In this document: positions 13,329 to 22,021 of the stretch, one piece after another
Layout of the letters: each line of letters opens with the position of its first letter
Numbering within the stretch: position 1 is the first letter of the stretch
Source: JBFWIW01 sp050253535
GTDB taxonomy: Bacteria > Bacillota > Clostridia > Oscillospirales > Oscillospiraceae
Length of the DNA: 24,294 bases
Assembly (NCBI GenBank): GCA_050253535.1
Contig: JBFWIW010000045.1
Coordinates: 1-24,294, forward strand
Reading direction: 5' to 3'
The notes under the pieces: model-generated
Told to the model about the DNA's origin: nothing
What the model saw: the letters and a program-made list of their open reading frames with translations, nothing else
Databases searched by the model: none
Program-made: the position numbers and the translations under genes

Positions 13329-15692
13329 ATGTCTGAAATAAAAAGAACACCGGCGACCAATGAGGAACTCAAAACCATGAACGCCTATTGGCACGCGGCA
13401 AATTATCTCGCCGCATGCCAGCTCTATCTGCTGGACAATCCACTGCTTGAGAAACCGCTCTGCGCGGATCAGATCAAAAAGAAAATCGTGGGCCACTGGG
13501 GTACCGTGCCCGGTCAGAATTTTATTTATACGCATCTCAACAGAGCCATAAAGGAATTCGACCTCGACATGATATACATTTCAGGCCCGGGCCATGGCGG
13601 CAACGCCATGGTTGCTCAGGACTGGCTGGACGGAAGCTATCAGGAGGTTTATCCCAATATCAGCCGTGACCGAGAGGGAATGCAGAAACTGTTTAAACAG
13701 TTCTCTTTTCCCGGCGGCATCCCCTCCCACGTAGCGCCCGAGACCCCCGGTTCTATAAACGAGGGCGGCGAGCTGGGCTACAGTCTCGCGCACGCTTTTG
13801 GCGCGGTCACGGACAATCCCGGCCTCATCGCTGCCTGCGTGGTCGGTGACGGCGAGTCCGAAACGGGGCCTCTCGCCACCAGCTGGCAGCTCAACAAGTT
13901 CGTTAATGCGAAAACCGACGGCGCGGTACTGCCGATCCTGCACCTTAACGGCTATAAAATCGCAAACCCAACCGTCCTCTCCCGCATCACGCACGAGGAG
14001 CTCGAATGCTTCTTTAAGGGCTGCGGCTGGTCCCCCCGGTTCGTGGAGGGCTCCGACCCCATGGAGATGCACAGCAAGATGGCGGACACGATAGACGAGT
14101 GCTTCGAAGAGATTCTCAATATTCAGAAAAACGCGAGAGAAATGGGCGTAACGGATCGCCCACGCTGGCCGATGATCGTGCTGCGCACCCCCAAGGGCTG
14201 GACTGGCCCTAAGGAAGTGGACGGAAAAAAAGTAGAGGGTTCCTGGCGCGCCCATCAGGTACCCATACAGCCCGACACGCCTGAGCATATCGGCCAGCTG
14301 GAGACGTGGCTCAGATCCTACAGGCCGGAAGAGCTTTTCGACGGCGAAGGGCATCCCGTCCCGGCGCTTCTGGAACTGCCGCCCAAGGGCCGCCGCCGCA
14401 TGGGCGCGAACCCGCACGCAAACGGCGGGCTCCTGCTGCGCGACCTCCGCATGCCCGATTTCCGAGACTACGGCGTCAAGGTGCCTTTCCCCGGCAGCAT
14501 AGAGACGCAGGACATGGCGGAACTCGGCAAATTCGTACGCGACATCTACAAGCTCAACGGGGAATCGCGCAACTTCCGCATCTTCGGCCCGGACGAGACG
14601 GCGTCGAACCGCCTTACCCCGGTCTTTGAGGAGACGAACAGGGCTTGGGATGGTGAGGTCATAAACGACGACGAAAACCTCGCTCCGGACGGCAGGGTCA
14701 TGGATTCCATGCTCTCTGAGCACGTCTGTGAGGGAATGCTCGAGGGTTACCTCCTCACCGGCCGCCACGGCTTTTTCAACAGCTACGAGGCGTTCATACG
14801 CATCGTCGATTCCATGTTCAGCCAGCACGCCAAGTGGCTGAAGGTCTGCAACCAGCTCCCGTGGCGGCAGAGTATAGCCTCCCTGAACTACGTTCTGTCT
14901 TCCAACGTCTGGCAGCAGGATCACAACGGCTTTACCCATCAGGACCCCGGCTTTCTCGACCACGTCGCCAACAAGAAGTCGGACGTCGTGCGCCTCTACC
15001 TGCCACCGGACGCCAACTGTCTGCTCTCCAGCTTCGACCACTGCATCAGGAGCCGCGATTATGTGAACGTCATCGTCGCGTCCAAGCATCCCCGCCCCCA
15101 GTGGCTGACAATGGAGCAGGCGGTCAAGCACTGTGCGCAGGGCATCGGCATATGGCAGTGGGCAAGCACCGACATGGGCAGCGAACCGGATATCGTAATG
15201 GCCTGCTGCGGCGATACGCCGACGCTTGAAACCCTCGCCGCTGTCACCATCCTGCGCGAGGAATTCCCCGAGCTCAAGATACGCGTCGTAAACGTCGTGG
15301 ATCTCATGCGGCTCCAATCTGAAGAGCAGCATCCGCACGGGCTTCCGCAGAACGAATACAACACAATCTTCACAACGGAAAAACCCATCGTGTTCGCCTT
15401 CCACGGCTACCCGTCCCTCGTCCATGAGCTGACCTACAAGCGCGTTAATAAGAACCTCCACGTCCGCGGCTACGTCGAGGAGGGCACCATCACAACCCCC
15501 TTTGATATGCGCGTCCTGAATAAACTTGACCGCTTTAATCTCGTGCAGACCGCCGTCTATAACCTGCCGTTGCTAGGAAACCGCGGCTCCTATCTCATCC
15601 AGCAGATGAAAGACAAGCTAGTGGAGCACAAGCAGTATATCTCGGAATATGGCGTTGATCTCCCAGAAGTTGCCGAGTGGAAGTGGCATTGA
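13329..15692 (+). CDS. xfp: Xylulose-5-phosphate/fructose-6-phosphate phosphoketolase
   Basis: This 787-residue TPP enzyme splits xylulose-5-P (and often fructose-6-P) with phosphate to acetyl-P plus glyceraldehyde-3-P or erythrose-4-P, in the cytoplasm. Diagnostic blocks are SGPGHGGNAM near residue 86, ETPGSINEGGELGYSL near 140, the TPP-binding GDGESETGPLATSW near 173 with NGYKIANPT beyond it, and a conserved C-terminal domain with QEEQHPHG-like spacing (SEEQHPHGLPQNEYN). Length is normal for the family. GGAGG lies 7 bases before ATG 13329. The gene is distinctly richer in G+C, mostly at third positions, than the region before 11300. Acetyl phosphate made here can feed acetate kinase, which is not in the window. 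Xfp is certain; preference between the two substrates is not. Confidence 0.97.
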   Translation: MSEIKRTPATNEELKTMNAYWHAANYLAACQLYLLDNPLLEKPLCADQIKKKIVGHWGTVPGQNFIYTHLNRAIKEFDLDMIYISGPGHGGNAMVAQDWLDGSYQEVYPNISRDREGMQKLFKQFSFPGGIPSHVAPETPGSINEGGELGYSLAHAFGAVTDNPGLIAACVVGDGESETGPLATSWQLNKFVNAKTDGAVLPILHLNGYKIANPTVLSRITHEELECFFKGCGWSPRFVEGSDPMEMHSKMADTIDECFEEILNIQKNAREMGVTDRPRWPMIVLRTPKGWTGPKEVDGKKVEGSWRAHQVPIQPDTPEHIGQLETWLRSYRPEELFDGEGHPVPALLELPPKGRRRMGANPHANGGLLLRDLRMPDFRDYGVKVPFPGSIETQDMAELGKFVRDIYKLNGESRNFRIFGPDETASNRLTPVFEETNRAWDGEVINDDENLAPDGRVMDSMLSEHVCEGMLEGYLLTGRHGFFNSYEAFIRIVDSMFSQHAKWLKVCNQLPWRQSIASLNYVLSSNVWQQDHNGFTHQDPGFLDHVANKKSDVVRLYLPPDANCLLSSFDHCIRSRDYVNVIVASKHPRPQWLTMEQAVKHCAQGIGIWQWASTDMGSEPDIVMACCGDTPTLETLAAVTILREEFPELKIRVVNVVDLMRLQSEEQHPHGLPQNEYNTIFTTEKPIVFAFHGYPSLVHELTYKRVNKNLHVRGYVEEGTITTPFDMRVLNKLDRFNLVQTAVYNLPLLGNRGSYLIQQMKDKLVEHKQYISEYGVDLPEVAEWKWH

Positions 15693-15738
15693 AATTAGCC
15701 TGATTCCGGTGCACTGAACCCTGAATCGAATGACAAAT

Positions 15739-15773
15739 CCGCCGCGCGCAGACTCGCGTCCTTCGCGCGGCGG
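15739..15773 (+). other. G+C-rich hairpin behind xfp
   Basis: CCGCCGCGCG (15739-15748) and CGCGCGGCGG (15764-15773) form a perfect 10-bp stem with a 15-base loop. There is no T-tract, so it may slow transcription or protect the xfp transcript rather than terminate it. Confidence 0.5.
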
Positions 15774-15842
15774 CAATGATACCTCAGCGGAGGCTGAAAT
15801 CCAGCAATCTCAGAAAATAATATTACGCAAAGGGGAATCATC

Positions 15843-16346
15843 ATGTGTATTAAGGATTTGGAGGAGAGAGCTTCTAAGCTGGCATTTGAATATGAGCGTG
15901 ACTTCGGTGGGTGCGCCCAATGCGTTCTTGCGTCGATCAGGGATTCGGCCGGGGGCGTGAGCGATGATGTCTTTAAATCCGCCACCGGTCTTGCCTGCGG
16001 TATAGCGCGCACCGGGCACGCCTGCGGCGCTTGTATAGGCGGGGCCATGGCCATCGCCTCATTCTGGGGCAGAGCATATGATAATTTTGCCGACCCTGCC
16101 GGGGTCAGGCAAAAGACATTTGACATGTGCCTTGAGCTCGTAAAACGGTTTGAAAAGGAATATGGAAGCTGTGTCTGCAAAGATATTCAGACAAAACTTA
16201 TGGGGCGCTGGTATGACCTGAAAATGCCCGAGGAAAAGGAGAAGTTTCTGGCTGCCGGAGGCCATGACGACAAATGTACAGGCGTGTGCGCAAACGCCGC
16301 AAAATGGGTCATTGAAATCCTTGCCGCCGAGGGGCTCGTCAAATGA
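15843..16346 (+). CDS. C_GCAxxG_C_C family protein
   Basis: This 167-residue Cys-rich soluble protein belongs to the C_GCAxxG_C_C family, which is widespread in anaerobes and has a presumed redox or metal role. The arrangement is CAQC near residue 22-25, GLACGIARTGHACGACIGG at about 51-69, then a helical middle and single Cys residues (CVCKD, CTGVC) near the C terminus. No signal peptide is present. AAAGGGG lies about 7 bases before ATG 15843. It follows xfp in the same direction with a hairpin between them and may be weakly co-transcribed. The reaction is unknown. Confidence 0.85.
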   Translation: MCIKDLEERASKLAFEYERDFGGCAQCVLASIRDSAGGVSDDVFKSATGLACGIARTGHACGACIGGAMAIASFWGRAYDNFADPAGVRQKTFDMCLELVKRFEKEYGSCVCKDIQTKLMGRWYDLKMPEEKEKFLAAGGHDDKCTGVCANAAKWVIEILAAEGLVK

Positions 16347-16417
16347 ATGTGTGCCGGGCAATGTGCAAGGCCGGTATTTGTTTTGAGTGACACCGGTAAG
16401 GCTAATTACATATTAAT

Positions 16418-16452
16418 AAATACCTCCCGGGTAATATGCCCGGGAGGTATTT
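16418..16452 (+). terminator. Strong hairpin terminator behind the C_GCAxxG_C_C gene
   Basis: AAATACCTCCCGGG (16418-16431) and CCCGGGAGGTATTT (16439-16452) form a perfect 14-bp stem with a 7-base loop. The lower stem provides the A/T-rich flank (TATTTAC). The symmetry lets it work on both strands. Confidence 0.7.
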
Positions 16453-16460
16453 ACAGAATT

Positions 16461-16492
16461 ATAAAGCTTTCACTTAACAGCGAAAGCTTTAT
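16461..16492 (+). repeat. Second perfect inverted repeat in tandem
   Basis: ATAAAGCTTTC (16461-16471) and GAAAGCTTTAT (16482-16492) are perfect 11-bp complements around a 10-base loop, nine bases behind the previous hairpin. It may be a back-up terminator; no T-tract follows. Confidence 0.6.
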
Positions 16493-16732
16493 ATAAACCC
16501 AAATGTTTATTCAATAGCATTGTATAATTTTGATAACAGCGGTGCCGGCAACCGGTCTTACCTTGATGCCATGTTATTATTATTTGCGGTATGCCGGGGG
16601 TACCCATTGTCGAGCCGCTCTCTTATGGACTCCTTCACGTCATAAAAATGCGCCCACAAACGTGCAAAACTGTGATATGATAGTATTCTATGCACTTTGC
16701 TTTTCCGGCTTTGTGATTAATAAAGGAGCCAC

Positions 16733-17932
16733 ATGGATTTTATTAACAGCCTAACAGAATATATATTAAATCTGTCAGATAAAGTCAATTTTGTTACGGT
16801 GATCATTGCCTGCGCGTTTTTTCTTCCGATTCTGTCGGGAATCATTCTGCCGTTTTCAAACAGACGTATATTCAGGTCCTTTTCTTCCTTTCTGGGAACG
16901 CTGGAATTTATCGTGTCAATTATCCTGGCGGTTTATGTGACCCGCCGGCTCCTCGCCGGGGACTCAAATATTATTCTGACCCGCCTTTATAGTCTGCTGC
17001 CCACGGTGGAGGAATTTATCTCCGGTAAGAGCATATGGGTCTACCTTGTTTTCATCTTTGTCCTGCTCACTGTTTTTCGCGGACTGATGAGGCTGCTCAC
17101 GCTCCCGCTGCGCAGATATGTCGTGGAACCCATTTCCGACAGACTCGCTTCCGCTGTAAGCGCGATGGGCGGGTTTTCCAGGCGGCTTATCGGCGGATTG
17201 TGGCAAACTCCCCGGGCTGTATGCGGAGTTTTGGTTTTTTCACTTTTTTTCAGTGTATTTTCAAGTTTTTACAGCACTGCTCCGCTTACGGCATACATCG
17301 GCGAGTCTGCGCTTTATCAGCTCATCGACGACAACGTCACGAGCCCGCTTTTAAGCTCCGGCATAGCCAGACAGATACCGGTAATACTCAACAACTCGTT
17401 TGAAGGCGCGGCCGATGAACTCACCGACGAGACGGGAAGAATTCTTGTTATCAGATATTTTAACGGCACATCGCTCAGCGAAGCCATTAAGTCCAGTACC
17501 GTAATAAACGAGACTGCCGTAACAATTGTCGGTAACGAATCCGAGGATAAGGAAAAGGCACACCTCATCTATCGGTGGATATGCGAGAACATCGATTACG
17601 ATTATGATAAGGCTGCGCTCATAGCCAATAAATCACTGCTTATCTCCTCCGGTGCGCGGGTGGCCTTTGAAGAAAGATCAGGTGTGTGCTTCGATTACGC
17701 GTGTCTATATACCGCGATGTGCCGGGCTGTTGACGTGAATGTCAGGTTCGTAACGGGCCTGGGCTACAGCGGCACCTACTGGGGTGACCACTCCTGGAAT
17801 CAGGCATACTGCTCCGCGGAGGACCGCTGGATAAACGTTGACGCCACCTTCGGCTCTTCAGGCGGCAATTATTTCGACAGATCGAATTTCAGCGGTGACC
17901 ACAAGGACGGCGTTGTCCAGGGCGAGTGGTGA
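16733..17932 (+). CDS. Membrane protein with C-terminal transglutaminase-like domain
   Basis: This 399-residue protein has about four N-terminal membrane segments (roughly 20-41, 52-70, 100-118 and 160-180) resembling a CvpA-type membrane region, then an extracytoplasmic transglutaminase/protease-like fold. The catalytic triad is visible: Cys319 in SGVCFDYA, His353 in GDHSWNQAY and Asp370 in INVDATFG. The family includes peptide cross-linkers, amidases and proteases acting at the cell surface; the precise reaction is unknown. GGAG lies 5 bases before ATG 16733. It ends convergent with the DUF2461 gene, with a bidirectional hairpin between them. Confidence 0.88.
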   Translation: MDFINSLTEYILNLSDKVNFVTVIIACAFFLPILSGIILPFSNRRIFRSFSSFLGTLEFIVSIILAVYVTRRLLAGDSNIILTRLYSLLPTVEEFISGKSIWVYLVFIFVLLTVFRGLMRLLTLPLRRYVVEPISDRLASAVSAMGGFSRRLIGGLWQTPRAVCGVLVFSLFFSVFSSFYSTAPLTAYIGESALYQLIDDNVTSPLLSSGIARQIPVILNNSFEGAADELTDETGRILVIRYFNGTSLSEAIKSSTVINETAVTIVGNESEDKEKAHLIYRWICENIDYDYDKAALIANKSLLISSGARVAFEERSGVCFDYACLYTAMCRAVDVNVRFVTGLGYSGTYWGDHSWNQAYCSAEDRWINVDATFGSSGGNYFDRSNFSGDHKDGVVQGEW

Positions 17933-18046
17933 CGGCCGCAGGCCGCCGGCTTTTAATTTGTATAATTATCATGAATCTATCAGGTATCTGCACTTTTATT
18001 TCCGGCACAACACTTATTTCGAAGCACCTTTGCTGTCCCCTGCAGC

Positions 18047-18080
18047 ACAAGGCGCGGTATCCTTCGATACCGCGCCTTGT
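18047..18080. terminator. Bidirectional terminator hairpin
   Basis: ACAAGGCGCGGTATC (18047-18061) and GATACCGCGCCTTGT (18066-18080) form a perfect 15-bp stem with a CTTC loop, between convergent genes. T-tracts are short (TTTCG on the plus strand). Confidence 0.75.
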
Positions 18081-18107
18081 TTCGTCAGCTATATTGAAAG
18101 CGGTCTG

Positions 18108-18785
18108 TCAAAATGCCCTCGGTGCGGGGTCGCCGTCCAGCGTTATGAAATACCGGTAGTATGGAATGAGAAATGCAAACCCCTGCTTTATCCGCTCCGC
18201 CAGTTCAGGTGAGAACACCGCTTCGCTGACCGTTTCCTCATGAATGAGGCAGAGGTTCTTTTTGTTGTACCAATCTGAAAGCGGACTGCCGGGGTCGCGC
18301 TTCGGCCGGGCATAGTTATCGCCGTCTAGGACGAACTCGCTTTGGCGGGCAAGCGTTTCATCCAGTCTTTTTAGCGGCTCAGGATTATTGTCAACGCGGG
18401 CGCGGAACTTTTGCATGGTCAATGCTTTTGTACAGTAATACCCCATGCCGTAAGACCAACTTTCCGGCGTCAGCTCAAACCAGAACGAAGGCTTGTCCGT
18501 CCATACCTCGCTGTTTTGCCGAAGTGAGAACCATAGATGATCCTTGAAGGGGCCTCTGCCGTGCAGGCGCCTTGCGTCGCGATAGATACGCGATATGTGA
18601 AGCTGCATTTCGAGTTCTGAATGGTTTGCCGAAAAACCGCCGTATATTTCCTGCGCCAGCTCGTGCATTGGTTTTTCCAGTACGGCCTTGTATTCGTCTT
18701 TATGCGCTTCAAACCAGCTTTTTTCATTGTTGAAGCGGATATTCCACATGAAATCGAGTGTATTTTCGGTAAATCCCAGAAACAT
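18108..18785 (-). CDS. DUF2461 family protein
   Basis: This 225-residue soluble protein matches DUF2461 (TIGR02453): NIRFNNEKSWFEAHKDEY at the N terminus, HISRIYRDARR..GRGPFKDHLWFSL in the centre, FWFELTPESWSYGMGYY and a C-terminal helical part. The function is unknown. The start is ATG 18785, preceded by GGGAGG with a 5-base spacer. The longer reading from 18833 would swallow that ribosome-binding site and is rejected. Confidence 0.9.
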   Translation of the reverse strand: MFLGFTENTLDFMWNIRFNNEKSWFEAHKDEYKAVLEKPMHELAQEIYGGFSANHSELEMQLHISRIYRDARRLHGRGPFKDHLWFSLRQNSEVWTDKPSFWFELTPESWSYGMGYYCTKALTMQKFRARVDNNPEPLKRLDETLARQSEFVLDGDNYARPKRDPGSPLSDWYNKKNLCLIHEETVSEAVFSPELAERIKQGFAFLIPYYRYFITLDGDPAPRAF

Positions 18786-18833
18786 ATTAACCTCCCATGC
18801 ACCGACGCGCACAAATATATACAAAATTTCCAA

Positions 18834-19135
18834 TCTATGGGAAACTATTGTGCGTCAATTTCGGTTGTCTCAGCGCGGCGAGAAACAGGCGCATTTAATA
18901 ATAGTACTTTCGCATGCCTTCAGTATATATGCCTTAACAAATTATTTCAAGGGAAGCTCGGAACAAAGCGAGCTGATGTACCGCGCCTGCAGCGACTATC
19001 ACTCGTGCACATAATTATTTGCGACGGGCATAAGGCAGATAAATCTAAAGTCCGAGGAAAAGATCAAGAAGTCTTTGTCATATTATTTCTTGACTTGAGA
19101 TTTTTTTATTGCTTTTGATGTGTGAAATTAGTGAA
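18834..19135. other. Gene-free divergent stretch
   Basis: This region lies between the divergent DUF2461 and GtrA genes. No convincing coding region is seen on either strand. A partial inverted repeat TCAAGAA/TTCTTGA (around 19060-19095) followed by TTTTTTT may be a weak forward terminator for an unknown transcript. Confidence 0.4.
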
Positions 19136-19164
19136 TTGAAAAGCGTTTCGGAATATGATAGAAT
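19136..19164 (+). promoter_or_regulatory. Promoter of the GtrA-family gene
   Basis: TTGAAA (19136-19141) and TAGAAT (19159-19164) are 17 bases apart, and TGA precedes the -10. The predicted start of transcription near 19171 gives a leader of about 50 bases. Confidence 0.65.
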
Positions 19165-19222
19165 TATTTTATAATTGGTGAATAATGGCTTATTGTATGC
19201 GTACAACGTTCAGAGGCGTGAT

Positions 19223-19678
19223 ATGAATCAGAAAAATCGGAAAATAAACAAAGAGCTTTGTCGGTTTGTTAAATTCGGGCTTTTTTCCGCTTCTGCGGGA
19301 CTCATTGAAACAGGTATTTTTTATCTGCTGGGGTTCATACCCTCATTCGGTTATTGGGCATGCTATCTGCCGGCACTTGTGGCATCCGTTGTATGGAACT
19401 TCACGCTTAACCGCCGATTTACTTTTCAGTCGGCCGCCAACATACCCGCGGCGATGCTCAAGACCTTTGCATATTATGCCGTATTCACTCCGCTGTCCAC
19501 AATTCTGGGGGACTGGCTGGCAGAGGTGCGTTTCGCTGCATATCCGGCCGCATACGATATCATTTATTTTGTCACGCTGGCTGCAAACTTTATCACAGAG
19601 TTTTTATACCAACGGTATTATGTTTTCCGGGGAAAGTTAGATAATCGGGAAGAATATTCGATCGGGCAAAACAAATAG
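19223..19678 (+). CDS. GtrA family membrane protein
   Basis: This 151-residue protein has four membrane helices in the GtrA/DPMS arrangement, with RFVKFGLFSASAGLIETGIFYLL at the first helix, WNFTLNRRFTF in the conserved middle and a C-terminal RYYVFRGK motif typical of the family. These proteins are thought to move undecaprenyl-linked sugars across the membrane for cell-surface polysaccharide decoration. No glycosyltransferase sits beside it. I prefer ATG 19223, with AGAGG seven bases before it, over TTG 19175 or GTG 19178, which would start at the inferred transcription start without a ribosome-binding site. Confidence 0.85.
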   Translation: MNQKNRKINKELCRFVKFGLFSASAGLIETGIFYLLGFIPSFGYWACYLPALVASVVWNFTLNRRFTFQSAANIPAAMLKTFAYYAVFTPLSTILGDWLAEVRFAAYPAAYDIIYFVTLAANFITEFLYQRYYVFRGKLDNREEYSIGQNK

Positions 19679-19871
19679 CCGCAACTGCTCTGATAAGAGT
19701 TTCGGGTTCAGGGCAAAGAGGTAAGCTGTATTATCCGGCTATATACACGTCATCTACACACACTAAATAAAAAGAACGCCGCCGTTTTGATTTGCATTCC
19801 TTTTTAGGTCTTCGCCCCTCCTTCCGCGTCGGGGCTTTCGTTAAATTGTGTCAAATACTTTAAAGAAAAAA

Positions 19872-19896
19872 ATCTGACCCCATAATGGGGTCAGAT
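19872..19896. terminator. Bidirectional hairpin terminator
   Basis: ATCTGACCCC (19872-19881) and GGGGTCAGAT (19887-19896) are perfect complements around ATAAT. CCTTTTCTTT follows on the plus strand and TTTTTTTCTTT on the minus strand, so it can terminate in both directions. It is the likely end of the GtrA transcript. Confidence 0.75.
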
Positions 19897-20073
19897 CCTT
19901 TTCTTTATCAATAAGTATTATCAAATGATACCGATTTCCCCAATATTGTAAGGCGGGTCCGGTTATAAAATGCTCAATAACCTCATTATTAAACTGTCCA
20001 TAAAATCTTGGATTTTTCTGCTGCTTTTCCACTGCCCTCTTTTAATAAACCGTGTCAGTCTTTGAGAATTTAA

Positions 20074-20103
20074 TTGACATTTTTGCTGGTATGGGGTTAC
20101 TAT
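20074..20103 (+). promoter_or_regulatory. Promoter candidate upstream of the 523-residue membrane protein
   Basis: The perfect -35 TTGACA (20074-20079) stands 18 bases before TACTAT (20098-20103). If used, it gives a leader of over 300 bases ahead of the start at 20425. Confidence 0.45.
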
Positions 20104-20208
20104 ATTATTAACAGCAATTTACATAATCAGCAAAATTGACAAATGTTGCGTAATAAAGCTGCGCGGCTTTCCGGAAACGGCGGCCGTCGGCTGTATGATG
20201 GAATAATT

Positions 20209-20231
20209 GCCCTGCACTTTGCAGGGCAACT
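20209..20231 (+). terminator. Perfect hairpin in the long leader
   Basis: TTGCCCTGCA and TGCAGGGCAA form a 10-bp perfect stem with a CTT loop, followed by CTCTTGTGTTT. It resembles an attenuator or terminator lying between the promoter candidate and the coding region. Confidence 0.5.
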
Positions 20232-20424
20232 CTTGTGTTTACCGTGGATTTCATTTTTATAGTTTTCCTATGTTTCAAAAATGTGATAACACCTCACTGC
20301 ACATTTATTCACTCTATATTAAAGTACTAAAAATATGGAAAGGCTCGAGTACGGGTCATCTCAGGAGAGTTTCCGAAGCCGGCCGAAGCAGGTAAATATA
20401 TTTTTCTGAAAGGATGCCCAGGCT

Positions 20425-21996
20425 ATGATGCGAAAATTTTTCAGCGTACTATTCACTGTTCTTTTATTTGCAGCGCCCACGGTTCCGGCATACGCGGCGG
20501 AGACCGATACCTTCACATTGAATGAATTGGACATGAAAATTGAAATGCCGTCCGATCTCATTGTGTTCACAAGAGATATTGACGAGAGTGACCCGAATTT
20601 AGCAGCGTACGGCTTTACAAAAGAGGATCTTTTATCAATTATGACTTCTGGCAGTATTTATTTAGACTCTTGGAACGTAGACCTGAACTATGAAATCCTT
20701 ATCACAATGATATCAAGTCCAATCGGTGACTTTAATCTGCTGAGCGATTCAACATTACTTGCACTGGCAACATCCATTACTTCGGAATATGAATCTGCCG
20801 GAATTACTTACATTGGGTCTGAGATATATCAGCATGCACAAACGAAATTTCTTAAGATTTATATTAGTCAGCCCAACGGTAATTCAACATCCTACGGGTT
20901 GCAATATTACACTGTCTATGACGGCAAGGCAATAAACATCACTATTCATTCTTTCTCAGGGCAGATTGCGCCCACCAACGAAGCTGCCATAAAAAGTATT
21001 GTCGACAGTGCGGAATTCGCTGCCGAGCCGCAGGCTGGCGAAGCGGATTCTGCTCCGACAAGCGCGTCTACATATACGGACAGCGAAGCCGGTATGACAT
21101 TCACCGTACCGCCTAACTGGAGCGAGGAACCTCTTTCGGAAGAAAGTGAATACTATACCGCAAATTTTGTTCCAAATGAAGATGCTGCGGTCAGCATATT
21201 GTACATCCGCTACGATTTTTGGAATAATATGACTGTTTCCGAACGGGCGGGATATACGAGATCCGATATCAATAATTCTTTATTTACCGAAAGCGATGTA
21301 GCGGGCATGTGCGGTTTTTCTGCATCTGAAGTAGAAATATCGTCTGCGACATATAATGACATCGAATATTTCAAATGCCTGTATGCTTTAAATGACGCTT
21401 CACTTGGCTTGGATCTTGCCGTTAATATAACGCAGCTCATTTATTTCGACAACGGATATATGTATTTATTTCAATTCAGCGGGATCGATGAAAGCGAATA
21501 TTTTGCGGATTTCGAGTCTCTGGTCAAAAGCGTAAATTACCAAACACCGGTTATGTCTGATTCCTCAGTCAATTTAAGCAGCGGCAATTATTCCGGCACG
21601 TCACACGAAAATATCTCAGGCGATTTTACCTTAGGAAACCTTATTTTAAGCCTGATTGTCACAATATCCGTATATTCCCTGCCGATTATAGTTTATAGAT
21701 ATGCCATAATAAAAAAACCTGTCGGGCCGCGCAAAGCCCGTAAGATAACCATCATCTATGCTATTGTCGCGTTTTCCTTAATGACCGCTCTTATATACTC
21801 GCTAGGTGGCAGCGGTATGACTGCAGGCGGACTTTTGCTATGGAGCTTTGTTAACTACAGCATGCTGACAGGCGGCAAGGAAAAGACTGATGCCTCCATC
21901 ACGGGCGTGGCTTCTGACGATCCCTGGGACAGTTCTAATCCGCCGGATGGTGGTGCGCCCGACGAGTCGGACGAAAGCGACGAATTATCGGATTAA
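20425..21996 (+). CDS. Exported membrane protein with two PsbP/MOG1-like domains and acidic tail
   Basis: The 523-residue protein begins with a signal peptide (MMRKFF, hydrophobic core, cleavage near AYA-AE at about 25). Two similar extracytoplasmic domains follow (about 28-200 and 212-375), each opening with a short beta segment and an 'MPSDL'/'VPPNW' turn, as in PsbP/MOG1-like lipid- or protein-binding folds. Two membrane helices (about 409-429 and 447-465, with a third hydrophobic stretch beyond) and an Asp/Glu/Ser-rich C-terminal tail end the protein. No catalytic motif is seen. AAGGA lies 10-13 bases before the tandem ATGs at 20425 and 20428, and either may be used. A small membrane protein follows after 25 bases, so they may be one unit. 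The role is unknown. Confidence 0.7.
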   Translation: MMRKFFSVLFTVLLFAAPTVPAYAAETDTFTLNELDMKIEMPSDLIVFTRDIDESDPNLAAYGFTKEDLLSIMTSGSIYLDSWNVDLNYEILITMISSPIGDFNLLSDSTLLALATSITSEYESAGITYIGSEIYQHAQTKFLKIYISQPNGNSTSYGLQYYTVYDGKAINITIHSFSGQIAPTNEAAIKSIVDSAEFAAEPQAGEADSAPTSASTYTDSEAGMTFTVPPNWSEEPLSEESEYYTANFVPNEDAAVSILYIRYDFWNNMTVSERAGYTRSDINNSLFTESDVAGMCGFSASEVEISSATYNDIEYFKCLYALNDASLGLDLAVNITQLIYFDNGYMYLFQFSGIDESEYFADFESLVKSVNYQTPVMSDSSVNLSSGNYSGTSHENISGDFTLGNLILSLIVTISVYSLPIIVYRYAIIKKPVGPRKARKITIIYAIVAFSLMTALIYSLGGSGMTAGGLLLWSFVNYSMLTGGKEKTDASITGVASDDPWDSSNPPDGGAPDESDESDELSD

Positions 21997-22021
21997 AATA
22001 TAGACGATAAATACACAGAAC

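Larger units (their letters stand above)
16347..16732. other. Gene-free stretch with tandem perfect hairpins
   Basis: Apart from the two hairpins listed separately I see no gene. TATAAT at 16523-16528 and TGA-TATGAT at 16673-16681 are possible -10 boxes; the second is better placed for the transglutaminase-like gene, about 50 bases on. The bases 16535-16625 are G+C-rich and could fold, but match no RNA family I know. Confidence 0.5.
19679..20424. other. Long gene-free, hairpin-rich stretch
   Basis: There is no convincing gene in 746 bases. Contents in order: GCCCC/GGGGC with TTTCGTT (about 19816-19841); a perfect terminator-like hairpin at 19872-19896; a promoter candidate at 20074-20103; a G+C-rich segment (20155-20205); a perfect 10-bp hairpin at 20209-20231; and an AT-rich leader with GGAGAG and two CCGAAG copies (about 20362-20390). 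A small minus-strand frame through the 19872 hairpin (19841-20032) has no ribosome-binding site or family resemblance. The layout suggests a long structured 5' leader for the gene at 20425. Confidence 0.5.

Noticed and set aside
13581..15461. Open frame of 626 codons on the minus strand inside xfp
   Set aside because: It mirrors the xfp codons, has no ribosome-binding site or family resemblance and arises from the G/C-rich third positions of a clear enzyme gene on the other strand.
19841..20032. 63-codon minus-strand frame
   Set aside because: It runs through a perfect bidirectional terminator hairpin, has no ribosome-binding site and shows no recognisable family.
20350..20400. GGAGAG...CCGAAG...CAGGTAAA resembling part of a glycine riboswitch
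   Set aside because: The P3 region and the order of conserved segments do not fit; only short scattered motifs match. Kept only as an unknown structured leader.
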